This document shows positions 34,859 to 42,513 of a stretch of 51,711 nucleotides of DNA, one piece after another (position 1 is the first letter of the stretch; each line of letters opens with the position of its first letter). Made by a program: the position numbers and the translations under genes. The notes below the pieces were generated by a model. That model saw nothing but the letters and a program-made list of their open reading frames with translations. It was not told where the DNA came from and ran no database searches. Source of the stretch: Pseudomonas sp. (GTDB lineage Bacteria; Pseudomonadota; Gammaproteobacteria; Pseudomonadales; Pseudomonadaceae); NCBI RefSeq assembly GCF_017744435.1, contig NZ_JAGIBG010000036.1, positions 1 through 51,711 of the forward strand, read 5' to 3'.

Positions 34859-35032
34859 GAATCGTCCTCCCGAATAAAGCGATGGATAGACTTTCCGTGC
34901 ACTACGCACCTGCCGGCATTACCGACAGATCGAGCTGATGCAAGACGCGAGTTGAATGGGTGCAGGCCCGCAGAAAAGGCCGGCACCTCCCACCAGCGTA
35001 GTGCCTGCGCAGGCACCACGCCAACCCGTGAT
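34859..35032. other. Gap with a 16-bp perfect palindrome
   Basis: No gene. GTGCCTGCGCAGGCAC (35001-35016) is a perfect palindrome just past the 78-residue gene stop. It lacks a T tract, so it is not a standard terminator. Confidence 0.5.
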
Positions 35033-35269
35033 TCAGAGCGCTTCGTGGATGCTGGTGATGATCACGCCGTTCTGCTCCTTGAGCCAGCGTGCCGTAGGGG
35101 ATGGGGCGCGGTCCTGGAAGTCGTTGAGGTCCAGCTCATCCATGACCGGAAACAGATGCGAACGGATGGCGCGGGCCGCTTCCTCTTCGCTGGGGCACTG
35201 GTCGCCGTGCAACAGCAAGGTGGTTGGCTCGCCTTTCTGGTCGGCAAAGATGACTTCCCACTCTTTCAT
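35033..35269 (-). CDS. Small conserved-looking hypothetical protein
   Basis: 78-residue acidic protein (MKEWEVIFADQKGEPTTLLL start), with predicted alternating beta strands and helices and no TM segment or known motif. GAGAGGG lies upstream of the ATG at 35269. It is shorter than most annotated proteins, but the ribosome binding site and codon use support it. Next on the same strand, with no overlap, is the RraB-like gene. Confidence 0.6.
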   Translation of the reverse strand: MKEWEVIFADQKGEPTTLLLHGDQCPSEEEAARAIRSHLFPVMDELDLNDFQDRAPSPTARWLKEQNGVIITSIHEAL

Positions 35270-35352
35270 TGAATAGCCCTCTCAATCAAAGAACACCCGG
35301 TGTGTGACGCCTGTAGATGCAGACCTTGGGCCTGGGGATTCGTTCCTGCAAC

Positions 35353-35379
35353 AAAAAGGGCCGCATTGCGGCCCTTTTC
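35353..35379. terminator. Bidirectional terminator
   Basis: AAAAGGGCCGC (35354-35364) pairs with GCGGCCCTTTT (35368-35378) across ATT. It lies downstream of the LTA-synthase-like gene, whose minus-strand T tract comes from the A residues 35353-35357. Confidence 0.9.
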
Positions 35380-35396
35380 TGATTACTGCTTGATGC

Positions 35397-37454
35397 TTAC
35401 TTCTTTGGCGTACCGTGGACAACACCGGCGGTGTTGTCCAGCAAGCTCTTGGTCGCCGTCTGGATGAAGGCCTCGAGCTGCTGCAGCATCTGCGGCTGCT
35501 CAGGGCTTTCGATCAGCTCGGCCTTGAACTCGCTGCCCAGCTGGTAGCGGTACATGCGCGGGCTCATGTCCTTGGACTCGATCAGCAGGTGATCGCCCTT
35601 GACCAGGCCGACGATCTGCTCGCTGCCCGACGGCTTGATCATGCCGATGCCCTGGTCGCCCTCAGGCAGGTTGAGCAGGTCGCGGCCCCAGCACTGGTGA
35701 CGGGTTTCGCCACCCAGGCGGCCCATGATGGTCGGCACGATGTCGACCTGGGTACCCACGGTGTGGTTGACCGCACCGAACTTCTCCTGGATGCCCGGCG
35801 CGATCAGCAGCAGCGGCACGTTGAAGCGGCCCAGGTCCAGCTCGGTGACCTGCTGCTGGTTGCCGAAGCCGTGGTCGCCGACGATCACGAACAGGGTGTC
35901 CTTGAAGTACGGCTCTTTACGCGCCTTCTCGAAGAACTGGCCCAGCGCCCAGTCGGAGTAGCGCATGGCAGTCAGGTGCTCGTCCAGGCGGCCTTGCCCG
36001 GTGACCTTCTCGACCGGCAGGTTGCTTGGCAGCGCGTACGGCGTGTGATTGGACAAGGTCTGCAGCAGCGCGTAGATCGGCTTCTTCTGGTCGTGCTTGG
36101 CCAGTTCCTCGTTGCCGCGGTCGAACATGTCCTGGTCGGACACGCCCCAGGTCGGGTCGGAGAACACTGGGTTGACGAAGTCGTTACGGCCGATGAACGT
36201 GGTCATGCCCTGGTTGCCGAAGAACCCGGACTGGTTGTCCCAGGCGAAGTCGCCGTTGTAGACGTAGACGTCGTCGTAGTCACGGGCGCTGAGCAGTGCC
36301 GGCAGGCCCGACAGCTTATGGCCACCCTCAGGGGTCTGCATCAGGTATTCGAAGCCTGGCAGGTTGGGGAAGCAGGCCATGGTGGCGAACATGCCCTGGT
36401 GGGTATGGGTGCCGTTGGAGAAGAAGCGGTCGAACAGCAGGCCTTCTTTGGCCAGCTTGTCGAAGTACGGGGTGATGTTGTTCGGGCTGCCCAGGGCGCC
36501 TACCGAGTGGCCGGCGAAGCTTTCCATGAGGATCACCACGACGTTCTTGATCGGCAGGGTACGGTCGGCTGGCGGCATGAAATCGCGGCGTACGGCGGCC
36601 TGGTCGGCGTCGACCAGGGTGTCGTTGGCGGTCAGCAGCTGCTTGCGCACGGTCTCGGTGGCCAGTTCCTGTTTCAGCACCGGCTTCCAGATATTGGCGC
36701 GGTCTTCGCCGAAGCGGCTCTTGGCAGCGTCGATCAGGGTCAGGGTGCCGTTCAGGCCCAGCTGGTTGACGAAGTTGGAGTCGGTGGTGAAGGCATCACC
36801 CCAACGCATCGGCGGGCCCTGGCGCAGGGTGCCACGGGCGGCGACCACTGCCACAAGCAGGATCACCATGAACACTGCCACGCGGGCGTACCAAGGCGCT
36901 ACACGCTGTTCGCCGGTACCCCGGGTCAGGCGGTCGATGCCCTTGAACAGCAGGCTCAGCAGCCAGGTGCCAAAGGCCCAGGCCAACAGGTAGCGAACCA
37001 CCGGGAAGCCGTACCAGAGCATGCTCAGCACGGTCTTCGGGTCTTCCTTGATGTACTGGAAGACCAGGCCGTTGAGGCGCTGGTGGAACTCACGGTAGAA
37101 GTCCATTTCCATCAGGCCGAGGAACATCACCACGCTCGAGGCGAGGGTCAGCCAGAAGCGGAACAGCCCGCGCCGGGCCATGAGCCAAGGGCTCAGCATC
37201 GCCAGCAGCAGCGGAATGCTCAGGTACACCACCACCCGCAGGTCGAAGCGCAATCCGTTGAAGAAGCCTTCGGCGACAGTCGAGTAAGGGGTGTCACCGA
37301 TCATGTCGCTGTTGTAGACCAGCAGCGCCAGGCGCACCAGGCTGAGCATCAACATGATCACCAGGCCGCTGAGCAGCGTATAGGCCAGGTGCGATTTCAA
37401 GGTCGGCGTGAACGCTCGCGCGCCCTGTTGCCTCAAGGCATCCGTGTTAGCCAT
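35397..37454 (-). CDS. LTA synthase-family membrane phosphotransferase
   Basis: 685-residue protein with five TM helices in the first 240 residues and a large periplasmic alkaline-phosphatase-superfamily domain. Motifs include VVILMESFAGHSVGALG (metal site), NGTHTHQGMFATMAC (nucleophilic Thr region), DGGD-like VIVGDHGFGNQ, and NHTPYALP. Gram-negative members transfer phosphoglycerol or phosphoethanolamine to glucans or lipids; which of these is unknown. The start at 37454 is supported by AGGACC upstream. It ends at the terminator above. Confidence 0.88.
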   Translation of the reverse strand: MANTDALRQQGARAFTPTLKSHLAYTLLSGLVIMLMLSLVRLALLVYNSDMIGDTPYSTVAEGFFNGLRFDLRVVVYLSIPLLLAMLSPWLMARRGLFRFWLTLASSVVMFLGLMEMDFYREFHQRLNGLVFQYIKEDPKTVLSMLWYGFPVVRYLLAWAFGTWLLSLLFKGIDRLTRGTGEQRVAPWYARVAVFMVILLVAVVAARGTLRQGPPMRWGDAFTTDSNFVNQLGLNGTLTLIDAAKSRFGEDRANIWKPVLKQELATETVRKQLLTANDTLVDADQAAVRRDFMPPADRTLPIKNVVVILMESFAGHSVGALGSPNNITPYFDKLAKEGLLFDRFFSNGTHTHQGMFATMACFPNLPGFEYLMQTPEGGHKLSGLPALLSARDYDDVYVYNGDFAWDNQSGFFGNQGMTTFIGRNDFVNPVFSDPTWGVSDQDMFDRGNEELAKHDQKKPIYALLQTLSNHTPYALPSNLPVEKVTGQGRLDEHLTAMRYSDWALGQFFEKARKEPYFKDTLFVIVGDHGFGNQQQVTELDLGRFNVPLLLIAPGIQEKFGAVNHTVGTQVDIVPTIMGRLGGETRHQCWGRDLLNLPEGDQGIGMIKPSGSEQIVGLVKGDHLLIESKDMSPRMYRYQLGSEFKAELIESPEQPQMLQQLEAFIQTATKSLLDNTAGVVHGTPKK

Positions 37455-37598
37455 GAATGGGAAGGTCCTAGGATTGCGGTTTGCGGAGATGGCGTTGGGG
37501 CTGGCCCAACGCAAGCATTATGCGGGAGCGGATTCTGTTTAATCCAATGTGAAAATTTTGTCACGTTACTATTGCTGATTTTGTCTGGGGCGCGGCTT

Positions 37599-37790
37599 TC
37601 ATATGCGGACATTACCCCGCGGCCCGGCAATCGCCCAGATCACCAGGCCGATCACCGGCAGCAGGGCAATCAGCAGAATCCACAACACCTTGATCCCCAC
37701 TTCGCTGCTGCTCTTGATCACATTGAGAATGGCCCAGATGTCCAGGGCGAGGATGATCAGGCCGACCAGGCCATTGAAAGTAGAGCCCAT
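37599..37790 (-). CDS. PLDc_N small membrane protein
   Basis: 63-residue protein with two TM helices (about 5-22 and 32-55) joined by a short loop NVIKSSSEVGIK, ending in IAGPRGNVRI. The IILALDIWAILNV...WILLIALLPVIGLVIWAI pattern fits the phospholipase D nuclease N-terminal (PLDc_N) family, membrane peptides of unknown role. AAGGAG lies about 9 bases before ATG 37790, so this is preferred over ATG 37877. Confidence 0.8.
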   Translation of the reverse strand: MGSTFNGLVGLIILALDIWAILNVIKSSSEVGIKVLWILLIALLPVIGLVIWAIAGPRGNVRI

Positions 37791-37914
37791 TGCCACGTTC
37801 TCCTTGAAAGGCTGATGCTGAGCATAGTCCTCTATCGAGGCCATAGAAGGGAATCCTTGGCCGGCCGTGCAGGTCACTGCCTAGACTGCAAGCATTCATG
37901 GATCCGAGGTTCCT

Positions 37915-38853
37915 ATGCCCCCAGCCCACACTCAAAGTGCCACCCCGCCCTCCTTGCTGAGCGCCTGGCGCCAACAGGTGCACAGCACCCCATGGCTCAG
38001 CGCGAGCCTGGGCGTGAGCCTGCTGGCGGTCATCGTGCTGCTGGCGGCCAGCTTCTGGAACGCCATCAACGGCGACCACGCCGGCAACCTGCACCTGGCC
38101 GCGCTCGGCGGGCTTTCCGGTTTTGCTGCCACCGCCCTGGGTGCGGTGCTGGCCGTGGTGCTGCGCGATGTCAGCGTGCGCAGCCAGGATGTGATGCTCG
38201 GCTTTGCCGCCGGCATGATGCTCGCTGCCAGTTCGTTCTCGCTGATCCTGCCGGGCCTGGATGCCGCCCGGGCGATCACCGGCAACGGCCCGGCGGCGGC
38301 GTTCACCGTGGTGCTGGGCATGGGCCTGGGCGTGCTGCTGATGCTCGGCCTCGACCGCTTTACCCCGCACGAGCATGAAAGCACCGGGCCCTGCGGTCCG
38401 GAGGCCGAGCGGCTGAGCCGGGTGTGGCTGTTCGTGCTGGCGATCACCCTGCACAACCTGCCCGAAGGCATGGCGATCGGGGTGAGCTTCGCCAATGGCG
38501 ACATGAACATCGGCCTGCCGCTGACCAGTGCCATCGCCATTCAGGACATTCCCGAAGGCCTGGCCGTGGCCCTGGCCTTGCGGGCGACCGGGCTGTCGAA
38601 CCTGAAGGCTGCGCTGGTGGCGATCGGTTCGGGGCTGATGGAACCGCTGGGCGCGGTGATCGGCCTGGGCATTTCCACCGGGTTTGCCCTGGCCTACCCG
38701 ATCAGCATGGGGCTGGCGGCGGGGGCGATGATCTTCGTGGTGTCCCACGAAGTGATTCCCGAGACCCACCGTAACGGGCACCAGACGTCGGCGACCCTGG
38801 GGTTGATGGGTGGGTTTGCGGTGATGATGTTTCTCGATACCGCGCTGGGGTGA
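37915..38853 (+). CDS. ZIP-family metal transporter
   Basis: 312-residue protein with eight TM segments and a histidine-bearing loop (FTPHEHEST). The ZIP signatures are present: AITLHNLPEGMAIG in TM4, AIQDIPEGLAVAL in TM5 and VSHEVIPETHRN further on. It resembles the GufA/ZupT group and probably takes up Zn2+ or Fe2+ across the inner membrane. GAGG lies before ATG 37915. Confidence 0.92.
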   Translation: MPPAHTQSATPPSLLSAWRQQVHSTPWLSASLGVSLLAVIVLLAASFWNAINGDHAGNLHLAALGGLSGFAATALGAVLAVVLRDVSVRSQDVMLGFAAGMMLAASSFSLILPGLDAARAITGNGPAAAFTVVLGMGLGVLLMLGLDRFTPHEHESTGPCGPEAERLSRVWLFVLAITLHNLPEGMAIGVSFANGDMNIGLPLTSAIAIQDIPEGLAVALALRATGLSNLKAALVAIGSGLMEPLGAVIGLGISTGFALAYPISMGLAAGAMIFVVSHEVIPETHRNGHQTSATLGLMGGFAVMMFLDTALG

Positions 38854-38873
38854 GTTTATTGGTTGCCTGTGCT

Positions 38874-38905
38874 GGCCTCTTCGCGGGCACGCCCGCGAAG
38901 AGGCC
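38874..38905. repeat. Minimal REP hairpin (15-bp stem)
   Basis: GGCCTCTTCGCGGGC and GCCCGCGAAGAGGCC pair perfectly with a 2-base loop (AC). Compared with REP pairs, both CTCCCACAGG parts and the loop are gone, as if the inner segment had been deleted. Confidence 0.85.
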
Positions 38906-38915
38906 ATAGGAGAAA

Positions 38916-39446
38916 TCAGACGTGAACCGCGACCTTCAAGGCCTCCAGCGCCGGCTCCACCTTGATCCCCACCTCTGCCCCGAGCTCCAGCACCCGCGCC
39001 AGGTCCTGCTGGCCAACCATCACCATCTGCAGTTCGTCATCGAGCAACTGGCTGAAGTTGAGCAGCACGTAACCGCCCGCCTCCTTGTTCAACGCGCCCA
39101 TCTGCACCTGGATGCGGTTGAGTGCGGTCAGCGGCTCGGTGCGCGCCAGTTGCTTGGCCTTGAGGGTGAACGGCACGCTCTGGTCGAACGAATCGCTGAT
39201 GTGCTGGAACAGTTCCTGATAGCTGTCGGCCTGGAACACCACGGTGTCTGGCAGGCTGCCGAGCACGACCCATTCGCCCAGCGGGATCGGGAAGCTGTCG
39301 TCGTAGTTGATGTCCGGGTTGGCGGCGAGGAAGGCAGCGGGGTCGGCGTAGGCCTGGGCGGCCTCGTCGGCGATGCGCTCGATTTCCTCATCGCGCATGC
39401 AGCCGGCGCCGATGAGGCTGATGAATTCGAGCAACTGGTTTTTCAT
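38916..39446 (-). CDS. Hypothetical cytoplasmic protein
   Basis: 176-residue acidic protein with no TM segment (MKNQLLEFISLIGAGCMRDE start, ...EALKVAVHV end) and a central mixed alpha/beta part. A homologue family without known function is likely; I recognise no motif. The start at 39446 has AGG nearby. It is divergent in no direction: it lies between the ZIP gene (convergent) and the ankyrin gene on the same strand, 59 bases away. Confidence 0.75.
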   Translation of the reverse strand: MKNQLLEFISLIGAGCMRDEEIERIADEAAQAYADPAAFLAANPDINYDDSFPIPLGEWVVLGSLPDTVVFQADSYQELFQHISDSFDQSVPFTLKAKQLARTEPLTALNRIQVQMGALNKEAGGYVLLNFSQLLDDELQMVMVGQQDLARVLELGAEVGIKVEPALEALKVAVHV

Positions 39447-39505
39447 GAAGGGGGCCTGCGACGGGTGAAAAGTCGCCAAGGATAGCCGCAAATGCCCCCG
39501 GGCAG

Positions 39506-40030
39506 TTAGCCGGCCAGCGCTTGCAGGCGTGCAGCGGCGTCCACCGCGCCCATGGTCTGCGCCGCCATCAGCGCCGTGGCGCCACGGGCGTCCTGGCGCG
39601 CCGGGTCGGCACCCTGGGCCAGCAGGTAGTCGAGAATCTCGCTACGGTTGAACATCGCCGCCAGCATCAGCGCGGTACGCCCGTCCTGCGCGGCAGCATC
39701 CACCGGCACGCCGCTCTCCAGCAGCAGGCGGATCATTGCCAGGTCCCCCTTGAACGCCGCACCGGCGATGGGCAACTGGCCGTTGTCGTTGGCGATCAGC
39801 GGGTCGGCCCCGTGGGCCAGCAGCACCCGCACCGCTTCATGTTGGCCGTGGTAGCTGGCCAGCATCAGCAAGGTATCGCCCTTGTGATTGCGCAGGTTGG
39901 CCGGCAGGCCGCTGGCCAGCAGTCGGCCGAGCATCTCGGCGTCGCCCTGGCGGGCTCGCTCGAAGACCTGCTCGGCAAAAGCGGCGGTTTCGTCATCGGT
40001 CATGGCGGTAGTGGTGGGTTGAGCAGACAT
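39506..40030 (-). CDS. Ankyrin-repeat protein
   Basis: 174-residue protein with four ankyrin repeats (KGDTLLMLASYHGQHEAVRVLL, then LLLESG, DGRTALMLAAMFNRSEILDYLL and ARGATALMAAQTMG), preceded by a helical N-terminus. No signal peptide, so it is cytoplasmic. Similar small ankyrin proteins in Pseudomonas sit near catalase; no catalase is present here. AGGAGG lies seven bases before ATG 40030. It is divergent from the DUF3509-like gene across 267 bases. Confidence 0.85.
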   Translation of the reverse strand: MSAQPTTTAMTDDETAAFAEQVFERARQGDAEMLGRLLASGLPANLRNHKGDTLLMLASYHGQHEAVRVLLAHGADPLIANDNGQLPIAGAAFKGDLAMIRLLLESGVPVDAAAQDGRTALMLAAMFNRSEILDYLLAQGADPARQDARGATALMAAQTMGAVDAAARLQALAG

Positions 40031-40130
40031 CGGGAACCTCCTGGCATCAATCATTGCCCAAGTTTTTGTCAGGCATGCCATTGCGGTCAAAGGTTCAGAT
40101 TCTATGGGGCCGATAGGCAAGCCCTGAACC

Positions 40131-40157
40131 GTGCAAAATGCACTGTGCAAAATGCAC
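40131..40157. promoter_or_regulatory. Two identical 13-bp palindromes in tandem
   Basis: GTGCAAAATGCAC occurs twice, at 40131-40143 and 40145-40157, with one base between. Each unit has 5-bp arms around AAA. A GTGCA-like half site recurs in GCCTGCACG nearby (40168-40174). This is a plausible operator for a dimeric repressor between the divergent ankyrin and DUF3509-like genes. No regulator gene lies next to it. Confidence 0.6.
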
Positions 40158-40297
40158 GACCATGCAGCCTGCACGATGCCGCTTCCGAGAAACCTCCATA
40201 ACGCCCTGTATTTACGGGACTTTCCCCGCCGCCACGTTCTGGCACGGTCACTGCAAAGATCAACTCACGTCTGCCCACACAACAGTCAGGAGTTGAT

Positions 40298-40570
40298 ATG
40301 GACCTCATCCAGGAAAAATTCGTCTCGGTGTTCTCGGCCTACCAGGTCGCCACCCAGCCCCGCCCTGACGGTGGCGTGCTGCTGACCCTGCGCGCCGCCG
40401 ATGGCAAAGTCACCCGTCGCGTGCTGACCTACGGCCAGCTGCACAGTGCCGAGCAGTTGTCCTGGGCGATCAGTGCCATTCGCCGTGACCTGGCCGAGCA
40501 GGTCAGTGAGCTGCCGGTGATTTCCATGTTGCAAAGTCAGCAACGGTTTGCGCTGCCAACCTACCGTTGA
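40298..40570 (+). CDS. DUF3509-like small protein
   Basis: 90-residue protein (MDLIQEKFVSVFSAYQVATQ start) with PRPDGGVLLTLRAADGKVTRRVLT in the middle, matching my recollection of the Pseudomonas DUF3509 family. Function unknown. AGGAG lies 9 bases before ATG 40298. The tandem palindromes lie about 145 bases upstream. Confidence 0.7.
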   Translation: MDLIQEKFVSVFSAYQVATQPRPDGGVLLTLRAADGKVTRRVLTYGQLHSAEQLSWAISAIRRDLAEQVSELPVISMLQSQQRFALPTYR

Positions 40571-40583
40571 GCGTTTGTCTGCA

Positions 40584-40682
40584 CCGGCCCTTTCGCGGCT
40601 GAAGCCGCTCCCACAGGTACTGCATTGCCCTTAGGGATGGCGGGGTTCCTGTGGGAACGGCCTCAGCCGCGAAGAGGCCGGG
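40584..40682. repeat. REP pair, imperfect
   Basis: Arms 40584-40617 and 40648-40682 read GGCTGAAGCCGCTCCCACAGG and the inverse with CCTCAGCCGCG; they pair with several mismatches. Convergent genes on both sides. Confidence 0.85.
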
Positions 40683-40689
40683 ACAGGCA

Positions 40690-41226
40690 TTACAGCTCGT
40701 CGATCCCGAGAAACGCCCGAGCAGTCGTATCACCGGTAAACCGTGGCTCCACTCCCTGCTCACTGGCAAACAGGCGCAACGCCAGGCAGAAAGGATTGTC
40801 CCCCAGCTCCACCCAGCGCCGCGTCCCTGCCGGCACCACCAGCTGGTCACCCTTTTCGCACAGCACTGCATACACGTACTCGTCCAGGCGCAGGCCGACT
40901 TGTGCGCGGCCGGTCACCACAGCGAACACTTCGTCGCTGTCGTGCACGTGCTCATCACGCACATCGACCTGCGTCGGGTCGAGGCCATCCCGGTTGAGCA
41001 ACGTGAACGCCGTGCTGCCCTGAGCCGTCATCAGCTGATCGAGGTGCCCACGGCAGGCGTCGAGTACGTCAGCCTGGCTGCTGCCCGGGCGCACGCGCAG
41101 CTCCAGCGGGCTGTGGCTGAAGCGCACGCCCTGCTCGGCCAGGGTCGCGGCGATGTCGTCGTGATGGGTCAGCACCTTGTTCGGCAAGTCCGGGCTGGAC
41201 GGGTGGAAAACACAGAGGATGCTCAT
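40690..41226 (-). CDS. Acireductone dioxygenase-like cupin lacking one metal ligand
   Basis: 178-residue cupin that aligns along its length with acireductone dioxygenase (ARD, MtnD), the methionine-salvage enzyme. The HxHxxxE motif is intact (His93, His95, Glu99 in EHVHDSDE). The fourth ligand, the His of PAGTxHW, is Arg137 (PAGTRRWVEL). LCEKGDQLVVPAG and ALRLFASEQG otherwise fit. It may have lost dioxygenase activity or bind metal differently. Its ATG overlaps the stop of the MFS gene upstream (ATGA), so the two are translationally coupled. Confidence 0.8.
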   Translation of the reverse strand: MSILCVFHPSSPDLPNKVLTHHDDIAATLAEQGVRFSHSPLELRVRPGSSQADVLDACRGHLDQLMTAQGSTAFTLLNRDGLDPTQVDVRDEHVHDSDEVFAVVTGRAQVGLRLDEYVYAVLCEKGDQLVVPAGTRRWVELGDNPFCLALRLFASEQGVEPRFTGDTTARAFLGIDEL

Positions 41227-42380
41227 CGGCTGCTGGTCCTGGTCGATTTCGAACGAGTGGCAATGATAACGGCTGCCGCCAACGCTGCGGCGCTGGCCAT
41301 ACCAAAGGTGAAGGTCGGCCCCAGCAGTTTCCAGCTGTAGCCCGAATACAAGGCGCCCAACGCACCGCCGGTCCCCGACAGCGCCGCATACAGCGCCTGG
41401 CCCTGGCCTTGCTGGCGGGCACCGAAACTGGCCTGGACGAAGGCGATGGACGCGGCGTGGAAGCAACCGAAGGTGGCCGCGTGCAGCAACTGGGCGAAGA
41501 TCAGCACGGCCGGCTCACCCGCCAGGTTACCCAGCAGCAGCCAGCGCAGTGCCGCCAGCAGGAAGCTGACCAGCAGCACCCGCTGCACGCTGAAGCGGGC
41601 AAACAGGCGGCTCATGACCATGAACATCAGTACCTCGGCCACCACCCCCAGCGCCCACAGCAAGCCGATGGCGCCGCGGCTGTAGCCCAGGTGTTCGAGG
41701 TGCAGGGTGAGGAAGGTGTAGTACGGGCCGTGGCTGAGCTGCATCAGTGCCACGCAGATATAGAAAGCGATCACCCCTGGTGCCGTCAGCTGGCGCAGGA
41801 AACCGCCCGCTTCACGGCGCTCGCCCTGCTCCACCGGCTGGGCGTTGGGCACCCACAGGCTGGCGGCGACGATGCCGGCCATGATGGTCACCAGGGCCAC
41901 CGGGTAGATGTCCAGGCTCAGCCATTCGAACAGCCGCCCCAGACCGACCACGGTGAGGATGAAGCCGATCGAGCCCCACAGGCGCACCTGGCTGTAGCGC
42001 GAGGTCTGCCCATGCAGGTGGGCCAGGGTGATGACTTCGAACTGCGGCAGCACCGCGTGCCAGAAGAACGCATGCAGCGCCATGACCAGCGCCAGCCAGG
42101 CGTAGCTCTTGCCGAAGAAGATCAGCGAGAAGGTGGCCAGGGTCGACAAGGCGCCCAGGCGTACGATCAACAGGCGTTGGCCACTGCGGTCACCGAGCCA
42201 GCCCCACAGATTGGGGGCGATGCAGCGCATCAGCATGGGGATGGCCACCAGTTCGCCGATGCGGGCCGGGGAGAAGCCCAGGTGGTCGAAGTACAGGGCC
42301 AGGAACGGCGCGGTGGAGCCCAGCAGGGCGAAATAGAACAGGTAGAAGCTGGACAGGCGCCAGTAGGGAATTTGGGGCAT
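41223..42380 (-). CDS. MFS transporter, phenylpropionate permease-like
   Basis: 385-residue 12-TM protein of the MFS_1-like/PPP (HcaT) group: YFALLGSTAPFLALYFDHLG in TM1, RCIAPNLWGWLGDRSGQRLL motif A region, and SRYSQVRLWGSIGFILTV. HcaT-type members are linked to aromatic acid uptake, but the substrate here is unknown. Its stop overlaps the start of the ARD-like cupin. The start at 42380 (MPQIPYWRLS) is chosen; the open frame further upstream is REP sequence. A REP pair lies 28 bases upstream, and aroC is further upstream on the same strand. Confidence 0.88.
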   Translation of the reverse strand: MPQIPYWRLSSFYLFYFALLGSTAPFLALYFDHLGFSPARIGELVAIPMLMRCIAPNLWGWLGDRSGQRLLIVRLGALSTLATFSLIFFGKSYAWLALVMALHAFFWHAVLPQFEVITLAHLHGQTSRYSQVRLWGSIGFILTVVGLGRLFEWLSLDIYPVALVTIMAGIVAASLWVPNAQPVEQGERREAGGFLRQLTAPGVIAFYICVALMQLSHGPYYTFLTLHLEHLGYSRGAIGLLWALGVVAEVLMFMVMSRLFARFSVQRVLLVSFLLAALRWLLLGNLAGEPAVLIFAQLLHAATFGCFHAASIAFVQASFGARQQGQGQALYAALSGTGGALGALYSGYSWKLLGPTFTFGMASAAALAAAVIIATRSKSTRTSSR

Positions 42381-42408
42381 CGGGTGGGCCTTGTGTGAGC
42401 CTGTACCG

Positions 42409-42499
42409 GCCTCTTCGCGGGCTCGCCCGCTCCCACAGGGACCGCACAATATCGAAGGTTGTGGTGATCCTGTGGGAGCGGGCGCGCCCGCGAAGAGGC
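42409..42499. repeat. REP pair between aroC and the MFS gene
   Basis: Arms 42409-42439 and 42469-42499 pair with one mismatch (GCTCGCCC against GGGCGCGC). It separates two minus-strand genes, 14 bases after aroC and 28 bases before the MFS start. Confidence 0.92.
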
Positions 42500-42513
42500 T
42501 AGGCCTGGCTAGA

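Noticed and set aside
35415..38378. 987-codon plus-strand ORF covering the LTA-synthase-like and PLDc_N genes
   Set aside because: It has low-complexity Gln/His/Arg composition typical of a shadow frame and no motif. The minus-strand genes have clear domains.
42381..42449. N-terminal extension of the MFS permease
   Set aside because: It is REP-derived peptide (CGSGRAREEAG), with no family resemblance.
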